Part shown: positions 1-5,248 of the stretch, piece by piece | How positions within the stretch are numbered: position 1 is the first letter of the stretch | How the letters are laid out: the number at the start of each line of letters is the position of its first letter | From: CAZBGR01 sp964491535 | GTDB lineage: Bacteria > Bacillota_I > Bacilli_A > RF39 > UBA660 | Length of the DNA stretch: 8,612 bases | Direction of reading: 5' to 3' | NCBI GenBank assembly: GCA_964491535.1 | Contig: CAZBGR010000029.1 | Location: forward strand, 1 to 8,612 | Notes under the pieces: model-generated | What the model saw: the letters and a program-made list of their open reading frames with translations, nothing else | Databases searched by the model: none | Told to the model about the DNA's origin: nothing | Program-made: the position numbers and the translations under genes

Positions 1-809
1 CATTAAATCAAGTTAAAGATATTATAAATGGTAAAATGGTTTTAGGACCACAAAAAGAAATTCAAGAAGTTAAAAATGTATATAAAGCTTATGAAATGAT
101 AAAAGAAGTAAATCCATATTTAACAAAAGATATATTAAAAGTTCATGGTGTAATGACATATTTAACTTTAGATGAATCTGGTATTTTTAGATCTTCTGCT
201 GAAGGTGTATTTGATGGAGATAAATGTATTTTCATGGCACCACCACAAGATAGAGTACCAGGATTAATGGAAGAATTATTTGATTTTATGAAAAAAGAAA
301 AAGCCAATATTAACCCATTAATATTATCTTCAATATTTCACTATGAATTTGTTTTCATTCATCCATTTAGTGATGGTAATGGAAGAATGGCAAGATTATG
401 GCAGACTATTATATTATCAAATTATAAAGATGTATTTGAATATTTACCAATAGAAAATCAAATAAAGAAATGTCAAAGAAAATATTATAAGGCAATAGCA
501 AATTGTCACAATAATGGAAATTCAAATGAATTTATGTTAAAAATGTTTGATGAAGTTTTAGATGAAATAATTAGTTCAACATCACAAGCATTGACTCAAA
601 ATAATGTTTATTTAATTAAATTATTAGATGTAATGGATAGTAATACTCCAATGACTGCAAATCAAATTATGAAAAAAATAAATATAAAATCAAAAGAAAC
701 GTTTAGAGCAAATTATTTAAATCCAGCTTTAAATGAAGGATTAGTAAAAATGACTATACCTGATAAACCAACAAGTAAGAATCAAATGTATTACAAGTAT
801 AAAATTTAG
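1..809 (+). CDS. Fic-domain protein (AMPylase-like), 5' end outside window
   Basis: Fic proteins usually transfer AMP from ATP onto a hydroxyl side chain of a target protein. The signature HPFSDGNGRMAR lies at 360-395 and matches HxFx(D/E)GNGRxxR completely, including the catalytic His and the phosphate-binding GNGR, so the visible domain should be active. The stretch GIFRSS...VFDG...APPQDRVP before it fits the target-binding flap. The last 65 or so residues look like the winged-helix domain common at the C-terminus of this subgroup. The frame is open to base 3 with no stop, and codons before the ATG at 36 read LNQVKDIINGK, which is family-like sequence. The gene therefore starts upstream and 36 is internal. 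In relatives the inhibitory (S/T)xxxE(G/N) helix lies just before this point, so it is probably off the edge. The target is unknown. Family call sure; activity inferred. Confidence 0.93.
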   Translation, partial: LNQVKDIINGKMVLGPQKEIQEVKNVYKAYEMIKEVNPYLTKDILKVHGVMTYLTLDESGIFRSSAEGVFDGDKCIFMAPPQDRVPGLMEELFDFMKKEKANINPLILSSIFHYEFVFIHPFSDGNGRMARLWQTIILSNYKDVFEYLPIENQIKKCQRKYYKAIANCHNNGNSNEFMLKMFDEVLDEIISSTSQALTQNNVYLIKLLDVMDSNTPMTANQIMKKINIKSKETFRANYLNPALNEGLVKMTIPDKPTSKNQMYYKYKI

Positions 810-942
810 ATAACAGGCAATTTATTGAAATGGAGTTTGATTATTAGATATATATATAAAAATAACCTCTGTTGGTAACAAGATAAGATATATTTCTGTA
901 GGAAAATAAAAAAAATATAAGTATAAAACTATTCATTAGTTA

Positions 943-971
943 TTGACTTATTTTTTTTATTTTTGTATTAT
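943..971 (+). promoter_or_regulatory. Sigma-A-type promoter of the small protein/LRR lipoprotein unit
   Basis: TTGACT (943-948) is separated by exactly 17 bases from TATTAT (966-971). Each box matches consensus at five of six positions. Transcription would begin near 978, giving a leader of about 40 bases before the Shine-Dalgarno at 1008-1013. The 133 bases between the Fic stop and this promoter hold no recognised gene and no convincing terminator. Confidence 0.65.
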
Positions 972-1007
972 TTAAGTATAAATACATAAAATTTAGTATT
1001 GATTATT

Positions 1008-1013
1008 AGGAGG
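1008..1013 (+). promoter_or_regulatory. Perfect Shine-Dalgarno that points at an ATA codon
   Basis: AGGAGG is followed by a 5-base spacer and then ATA at 1019-1021 in the frame of the downstream protein. The frame has a stop (TAG, 1007-1009) just before, so no start exists further up. The first ATG in frame is at 1046, 32 bases past the site and with no Shine-Dalgarno of its own. The site therefore argues for initiation at 1019. Confidence 0.7.
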
Positions 1014-1018
1014 TACTA

Positions 1019-1387
1019 ATAGCAAAAGAAAATAATATTAAACTAATGGGGTATTCATCAAAAATAAATGATCCAGCATTTGAAAACTATGCTGAAATCA
1101 AACATCGTGGTCCATCAACCATCCTAGAAGAGCGAAAAAAAGAAATTTCTAAAATTTTTAAAGAGCATTATTTCCCTGGTGATTTAAAGGCTAAACCATA
1201 CATTGGTGCTACATTCAAAGAAAAAAATGGTCCCTTTAAAGATGCGATATGGACAATAAAAGCTACAAAAGAATTCGTGGGAATGTTTTCAGGAGTAGGG
1301 CTTGAACATCCAAAATACGAATTTAAGACCGTAAAAACTGCTGATATGAAAATAACAAAAATGAAAAGGAGAACCTATGAAAAATAA
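1019..1387 (+). CDS. Small unrecognised protein with apparent ATA start
   Basis: I do not recognise this family. Read from the ATA at 1019 (IAKENNIKLMGYSS...) it has 122 residues; from the first ATG at 1046 it has 113. The N-terminal 'AKENNIK' is what a normal MAKENN... start would look like with ATG changed to ATA. The protein is basic and soluble, with no signal peptide or membrane segment. Features include a Lys/Glu-rich helix (LEERKKEISKIFKEH), Gly/Pro turns (PGDLKAKPYIG, EKNGPF) and a very basic tail (KITKMKRRTYEK). Base composition is higher in G+C than the Fic gene: 23 of 60 bases at 1081-1140 against 12 of 60 at 61-120. The end overlaps the start of the next gene by 11 bases, so the two are probably co-translated. 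It could be a free-standing effector or toxin domain paired with the lipoprotein, but nothing in the sequence proves that. Confidence 0.6.
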   Translation: MAKENNIKLMGYSSKINDPAFENYAEIKHRGPSTILEERKKEISKIFKEHYFPGDLKAKPYIGATFKEKNGPFKDAIWTIKATKEFVGMFSGVGLEHPKYEFKTVKTADMKITKMKRRTYEK

Positions 1388-2281
1388 AAAAATTTATTAA
1401 AACTCATCTTAATAATTATTGCCTTAATTATAATTTTAATTTTCTTTCTAAAAGGCTGTGGAAATAAAACTAATAAAAAGGAAGACCCAATTACGTTTAA
1501 AGATCCGGTATTTGAACGAATGGTTTTAAAAACGCTTGATAAAGATAAAATATACCCATCGGATTTAGAAAAATATACAGGCGTTTTAATTGCCGCTGAT
1601 CGCCTTATGTCTTTCTCTACTCCTAATAATGATTTTGAAAGCATCATTTTATTTGGTTTTGATACGTTTGAACATAAGGGAGTAAAATATACAGAGTATG
1701 GGACAATGAAGTCGCTTGAAGACTTAAGTAATTTTCCTAATGTAATAAGAATCCATGTTTATTTACAACCAAAAATAGACTTTAAGACAATTCCTAATAA
1801 AGATAAAATATTTAACCTTTCGATAAGTCAAAACAAAATTAATGATTTAACCTTTTTAGAAGGATATAATACGTTATTATACTTAGATTTAGGTGCTAAT
1901 GAAATAACTGATTTAAAAGGTATTCAGAATTTAACCACCTTAAAATCTGTTTCATTTAATTCTAATAAGATAGCAGATATAACATTATTAAGTAATTTAA
2001 CTAATATTGAAGAGATAGATTTAACATATAATAAGGTAATGAATGTTAGTCCACTTTCAAATTTAACGAAATTAAAATATTTGTCTTTATATGAAAATGG
2101 AATAAGTGATATTAAAGCATTAAAAAATATTAAATCATTAAAAGAATTATATTTGAATAATAATAACATTACTGATATTAGTCCCTTATCATCTTTTCAA
2201 TCGTTTGATAGTTTAAATGTATCTGGTAATCCTATTCAAAATATAGAAGTAATCAGTCACATTAAAAATGTTATTAAGTAA
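1377..2281 (+). pseudogene. Leucine-rich-repeat lipoprotein, frameshifted in the signal peptide
   Basis: A clear start (AGGAG at 1367-1371, 5-base spacer, ATG 1377) reads MKNKKIY and stops at 1398-1400. Adding one A to the A7 tract at 1386-1392 joins it to a long open frame: MKNKKNLLKLI, a hydrophobic stretch, then a lipobox-like FLKGC with Cys about residue 28 (codon 1457-1459). The corrected protein has 301 residues. After the anchor comes an internalin-like cap (ITFKDPVFERM...) and, from about 1808, seven in-register 22-residue repeats of the internalin/SDS22 type, such as LYLDLGANEITDLKGIQNLT. It would be an outward-facing protein-binding lipoprotein. The uncorrected frame has no ATG before 1520, so the intact part (253 residues) would lack the anchor. 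It may be a pseudogene, a phase-variable gene or a sequencing error. Binding partner unknown; the neighbour at 1019 is a candidate. Confidence 0.85.
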
Positions 2282-2313
2282 TTTTAAAGATTTAAAAATT
2301 GAATAACAATTAT

Positions 2314-2333
2314 AGGCTATAAACGGCCTTTTT
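2314..2333 (+). terminator. Possible weak terminator after the LRR lipoprotein
   Basis: AGGC (2314-2317) can pair with GCCT (2326-2329) across an 8-base loop, followed by TTTTT and, a little later, TTTTT again. The stem is only four pairs. An AT-only hairpin, AATTG-AATAA-CAATT (2297-2311), sits just before it. Position after the stop and the T-run favour a terminator, but the energy is low. Confidence 0.35.
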
Positions 2334-2526
2334 CATTTTTCAAGTATACTTTTAGAAGTGCCTTTTGGAAAAAAAAGTAGTTTTGTAACTTATTTATAGA
2401 AGCAAAACGGCAAACTATTTTAGTATTTGCAATATCTTAAAAAGAATATTACAACTAGGATGATAAATTATTACTGCCCCTTATCAATTTAATTAATTAA
2501 AACTATTTTTATGAAAGGTGGGATAT
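2334..2526. other. Intergenic region before the ATPase-like gene
   Basis: No coding frame or RNA gene is recognised here. It contains two perfect palindromes, AAGTATACTT (2342-2351) and TTTAATTAATTAAA (2488-2501); both are AT-rich and may be chance. The best promoter I can find is poor: TTGCAA (2427-2432), 17 bases, TACAAC (2450-2455). Just upstream of the gene, AGGTGG (2516-2521) is a good ribosome binding site. Confidence 0.4.
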
Positions 2527-3336
2527 ATGATGGATTTCTCTAAACATTTAGATTACGATATAATGAATCACTGTAGACATCAATTTATTTATGGATATAA
2601 TGGTGAAGATAGAAAACAATTTTTAAAAAAAATGGTAGATAATTATCCTGTTGCTTTAGATAGCAATAACCCTGTTAGTATCTATTTAAATAATATAAGT
2701 TTACCTAAAATAATCTCTTCTTTAAAATTAGATAAGATTATGCTATTAACTTTAAGTCGGGAATACTTTAATTTCTCTATTATTACAAGTATAATTGATA
2801 TTACACTAAAACAAGTTGATGTTAAAGATTTATCAAAAAGAGCAATCAAGCTTTTAGAAGGAATGAATAGTTTATATTTAAAAGATAATGATTTAAAGGT
2901 TGTTACATTACAAGAATTAAGAGATATGTTAAGAAAAATACAAAATGTTTATAAAGAGGTATATCAAAAATATAATAGTAGTGGAAAGATTAGTAGTGAT
3001 ATTATTGGTCAATTGCCAATTACCTTTATTGATTTAAACTTGTTTATTCGTTATTATAAGGAAATGCTAGGTCATAAGTCTTTTATTGGATTAGTTATTG
3101 ATCAACAAACTCCTATTTGTTTAAAATCACAACAAGTAATTAATGGATTAATAGGCTCAAGAATAAATAAATATATCTCAATGAAAGTTGCATGTGAACC
3201 AAGCGAATGGGAAACCCATGTTGATTTAAATGGCACTTATATTGAAAATGTTCATGATTATGGAATTGTAGAATTTGATAACAGTTATAAAGAACATCTA
3301 AAAAAACTTAAAAGCAAAAGAACATTAATTTATTAG
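2527..3336 (+). CDS. ATPase-like protein with degenerate P-loop, possibly ORC/Cdc6-like
   Basis: The protein has 269 residues and no signal peptide or membrane segment. Residues 19-33 (QFIYGYNGEDRKQFL) sit where an AAA-type P-loop would follow its first strand, but they do not fit GxxGxGK(S/T) cleanly. Residues 187-193 (IGLVIDQ) look like Walker B, with Gln where the catalytic Glu is expected. What follows (SQQVINGLIGSRIN, then KVACEPSEWETHVDLNG and HDYGIVEFD) resembles, from memory, bacterial ORC/Cdc6-like AAA ATPases, but the C-terminal DNA-binding domain would be missing. The family link is an inference. I chose ATG 2527 (ATG 2530 is equally possible): AGGTGG at 2516-2521 lies 5 bases before it, while a GTG at 2518 falls inside that binding site and cannot be the start. 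The gene stands alone and ends in a strong shared terminator. It may be a regulatory or structural pseudo-ATPase. Confidence 0.8.
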   Translation: MMDFSKHLDYDIMNHCRHQFIYGYNGEDRKQFLKKMVDNYPVALDSNNPVSIYLNNISLPKIISSLKLDKIMLLTLSREYFNFSIITSIIDITLKQVDVKDLSKRAIKLLEGMNSLYLKDNDLKVVTLQELRDMLRKIQNVYKEVYQKYNSSGKISSDIIGQLPITFIDLNLFIRYYKEMLGHKSFIGLVIDQQTPICLKSQQVINGLIGSRINKYISMKVACEPSEWETHVDLNGTYIENVHDYGIVEFDNSYKEHLKKLKSKRTLIY

Positions 3337-3371
3337 AAGACTATAGAACTTTTTATGAATCTTATTAAAAT

Positions 3372-3412
3372 CAAAAAGAACTATTTTTTTATAATTAGTT
3401 CTTTTTGTTTTT
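3372..3412. terminator. Strong two-way terminator between converging genes
   Basis: CAAAAAGAACTA (3372-3383) pairs perfectly with TAGTTCTTTTTG (3396-3407): 12 base pairs around a 12-base loop. On the plus strand TTTTT follows (3408-3412); on the minus strand ATTTTAATAAG follows. It serves the ATPase-like gene (36 bases after its stop) and the DUF1861 gene, whose stop codon (3381-3383) and last codons lie inside the structure. Confidence 0.85.
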
Positions 3413-4343
3413 CTACAACATTACCATATTTTAAAAAAGGATTATCAATTAAAATTCTTCCCACTTCACAATCATTTAAACCACTATATAAATTAACCTT
3501 TTTATCGTTAACAACAATTCCACTAGCAAAAGCACAATCTGTTAAGTAAGGTTTTTTAGCAGGTCCTATCGGATAACACCCACGAGTCCCAATAATCTTT
3601 TGATTAAGAATTTTATGTTTAATAGGATCAAAAACAAAAGCTGTATTAATATAAGTAGCTAAACCATTTTCACGATAACATTTATGGCCAATAATACCAA
3701 GTAATCCACTTTCTAATAAATATACCTGATTGCAACCTCCCCATTCCCCCTTTTTAAAAATTCCCGGAATATATTTAGCTTGTTCAAGAACTTTATCATT
3801 AAGTTCGTTTAAATTATTAATAGTTGTAAAACCTATTGCTGAATCACAATTGTATAATTTTTTAATAAGGTCATTTTTAGGACGAGAAAAAACTCCAATT
3901 TTATTATTCGCTAAAGCTACTAATCTAATATCTTTCATATTTGCTGGTCCTGTAGTAAAGTAAACTAAATTTTGAGGATTTTCACCTCGATAAAAATAAG
4001 TATAAAATTTATCTATTTTATTTTGTTTATATTGAACATGAACGCCACCTAAAATAAGCTCATTATTGATTATCGTAATAAAAGGATCCTCTAACTGATA
4101 AAGAAGATTATTTGAAGTTAAACACCACTTATCATGATTAATCTTTTCAAATAAACCTACTAATGATTTAGCCCATTCATTACGTTTTTCAATTCGCCCA
4201 TAAAGATATTCTTTTTCATGCCATTTAAAAGGAATCGACGGATTATAAACATCTTGATTTTTAAGGCCTAAAAAAACAAGCTTACAGCTTTCATAAATTA
4301 CTTTCTTTTTTTCAAATAAGCTTCTTTCTTTTTTTAAATCCAT
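3381..4343 (-). CDS. DUF1861 family protein, beta-propeller glycoside-enzyme-like
   Basis: This 320-residue protein carries the DUF1861 landmarks in order: YNPSIPF (33-39), LEDPFITIINNELILGGV (84-101), GPANMKDIRLVAL (132-144), GVFSRP (150-155), EWGGCNQVYLL (200-210), GHKCY (219-223), TRGCYPIGPAKKP (253-265) and LYSGLNDCEVGRI (285-297). The repeated acidic-aromatic blade motifs fit a five-bladed beta-propeller related to GH43/GH130-type enzymes. It probably recognises or processes a carbohydrate, but no reaction can be assigned. No signal peptide is present, so it is cytoplasmic. The length fits the family and the gene looks intact. The start is supported by GAGGAG 5 bases upstream on the minus strand and a good promoter. 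Its last codons are part of the terminator stem. It is transcribed alone, divergently from the membrane-anchored protein at 4505. The family call is from memory of the motifs. Confidence 0.85.
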   Translation of the reverse strand: MDLKKERSLFEKKKVIYESCKLVFLGLKNQDVYNPSIPFKWHEKEYLYGRIEKRNEWAKSLVGLFEKINHDKWCLTSNNLLYQLEDPFITIINNELILGGVHVQYKQNKIDKFYTYFYRGENPQNLVYFTTGPANMKDIRLVALANNKIGVFSRPKNDLIKKLYNCDSAIGFTTINNLNELNDKVLEQAKYIPGIFKKGEWGGCNQVYLLESGLLGIIGHKCYRENGLATYINTAFVFDPIKHKILNQKIIGTRGCYPIGPAKKPYLTDCAFASGIVVNDKKVNLYSGLNDCEVGRILIDNPFLKYGNVVEKQKELIIKK

Positions 4344-4372
4344 ATTAACTCCTCTAAAAAACTGTTATCTCT

Positions 4373-4401
4373 ATTTTACCTAAAAAACTTCTAATTGTAA
4401 A
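4373..4401 (-). promoter_or_regulatory. Promoter of the DUF1861 gene
   Basis: On the minus strand, TTTACA (4396-4401) is followed by 17 bases and TAAAAT (4373-4378). Each box matches consensus at five of six positions. Transcription would start near 4366, leaving a leader of about 22 bases that includes the GAGGAG ribosome binding site at 4349-4354. Confidence 0.65.
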
Positions 4402-4457
4402 ATAAAATCTAAATTAATAATGTTAAAGGTCTAATTCTACTAAAATAGATAAAAAAG

Positions 4458-4485
4458 GATTAAAATAATCATTTTGTGTCAAAAT
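4458..4485. repeat. Two adjoining inverted repeats, possible operator
   Basis: GATTA-AAA-TAATC (4458-4470) is immediately followed by ATTTTG-TGT-CAAAAT (4471-4485). Both are perfect, with 3-base centres, and lie between a -10-like TAAAAT (4441-4446) and the ribosome binding site of the gene at 4505. They could be a regulator's binding sites or small hairpins in the leader. In such AT-rich DNA they could also be chance. Confidence 0.3.
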
Positions 4486-4504
4486 AAAAATAATAGGTGA
4501 TAAT

Positions 4505-5074
4505 ATGAAAAAAAACTTTATTATTTTTATTTGTTTTTCTGTTAGTTTACTAATAATTAGTTTATTTAATCTAAATCCCCAAAAACAAGTCGATGAACAA
4601 GTTTCTAATATTTTAGAAGATAAAGTTATTCGATATCTTGAAAATGATTTAAAGGAGATGATTAATAAACCACTTCATTTTAATTATTTTTATTTGCTTT
4701 TTGATGAACATCATCTTAATTCTCAAAATATAGTTTCTTTATTTCAATTTTTTGATAATCATAATTATCAATATCATATTTTTGAAATATATCCTTATCT
4801 TAATCCATTATTCAAAGATACTTTAAATGAAGTAGCCAAAATATCATTTAATAGTAATAACTTAAAGGAAATAAGTGATAATTTTTATATTACTTATCTA
4901 AATGAATTACAAAGGCATCATTTAGATGGTGAAATAGAAAAATATTTAACTGGTGAAATTCCAATAAGAATGATTAAAATAAATACATCTAATGAAGCTC
5001 TTTATAATTTTTTAAAACAGTATAAAGATATTAAATATAGTTTAAATAGTTATGGCTTGTTTAAGAAGCTTTAA
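4505..5074 (+). CDS. Unrecognised membrane-anchored or secreted protein
   Basis: I do not recognise this 189-residue protein. It opens with MKKN and a hydrophobic stretch at residues 5-22 (FIIFICFSVSLLIISLFN), which is either a signal peptide or a single membrane anchor. No lipobox Cys follows, so it is not a lipoprotein. The remainder is hydrophilic, rich in Asn, Tyr, Phe, Leu and Lys, and would lie outside the cell. It appears mostly helical with no known motif; HH pairs at 69-70 (DEHHLNS) and 138-139 (QRHHLDG) are noticeable but not a recognised metal site. AGGTGA at 4495-4500, 4 bases before ATG, supports the start. No convincing promoter was found, although two inverted repeats sit just upstream. 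It is divergent from DUF1861 and precedes the ligase-racemase operon, which has its own promoter, so no functional link is implied. Confidence 0.75.
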   Translation: MKKNFIIFICFSVSLLIISLFNLNPQKQVDEQVSNILEDKVIRYLENDLKEMINKPLHFNYFYLLFDEHHLNSQNIVSLFQFFDNHNYQYHIFEIYPYLNPLFKDTLNEVAKISFNSNNLKEISDNFYITYLNELQRHHLDGEIEKYLTGEIPIRMIKINTSNEALYNFLKQYKDIKYSLNSYGLFKKL

Positions 5075-5125
5075 ATAAAACATTTATTTCAAATTAAAAT
5101 TTATATTATTTAAAGATTGTTTAGA

Positions 5126-5154
5126 TAGACTTTTTCTTAAAAATCTAGTAAAAT
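5126..5154 (+). promoter_or_regulatory. Promoter of the ligase-racemase operon
   Basis: TAGACT (5126-5131; four of six) is followed by 17 bases and TAAAAT (5149-5154; five of six). The predicted start is close to 5161, at the base of the leader hairpin. Confidence 0.5.
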
Positions 5155-5161
5155 AATGGTA

Positions 5162-5223
5162 GATAAAGATTGGGCTCGATTAAATGGTTATTAAATAAAA
5201 TTATTATTTATAAATCTTTTATC
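5162..5223 (+). promoter_or_regulatory. Structured 5' leader of the ligase-racemase operon
   Basis: GATAAAGATT (5162-5171) pairs with AATCTTTTATC (5213-5223) over ten base pairs with one bulged T (5217). Inside, TAAATAA (5192-5198) pairs with TTATTTA (5204-5210). The predicted transcript would start at or just before the outer stem, so the RNA 5' end would be double-stranded. The structure ends 15 bases before the Shine-Dalgarno. No T-box or other known riboswitch motif was seen. A stabilising or regulatory hairpin is the likeliest role. Confidence 0.4.
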
Positions 5224-5238
5224 CCATTAATTATAGAT

Positions 5239-5242
5239 GGAG
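5239..5242 (+). promoter_or_regulatory. Shine-Dalgarno that sets the ligase start at 5249
   Basis: GGAG (5239-5242) lies 6 bases before ATG 5249. The upstream in-frame ATG at 5237 overlaps this site and has no binding site of its own, so the protein begins MKNKAIVLG rather than MECRMKNK. Confidence 0.7.
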
Positions 5243-5248
5243 TGTCGT

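Noticed and set aside
1386..1392. Programmed -1 ribosomal frameshift at the A tract
   Set aside because: The base before the run is T, so the zero-frame heptamer is not X XXY YYZ, and I see no downstream pseudoknot or internal Shine-Dalgarno. Not excluded, but less likely than a mutation or length variation.
1375..1647. Open frame on the minus strand over the lipoprotein start
   Set aside because: It lies antisense to the signal peptide and cap of the lipoprotein, has no plausible ribosome binding site and no recognisable motif.
1924..2169. Minus-strand open frame inside the leucine-rich repeats
   Set aside because: It is a mirror of the repeat periodicity on the other strand and has no start signals.
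3355..3549. Plus-strand frame antisense to the DUF1861 3' end
   Set aside because: It runs through the terminator hairpin and opposite a well-supported gene. The region at 3730-3963 is rejected for the same reason.
5073..5089. Hairpin AAATAAA-ACA-TTTATTT after the membrane-anchored protein gene
   Set aside because: It is made only of A and T in AT-rich DNA, has no T-run, and overlaps the stop codon.
5162..5223. T-box or other known riboswitch in the ligase leader
   Set aside because: It has no T-box sequence, no specifier-loop pattern and no terminator stem with a U-run before the start codon.
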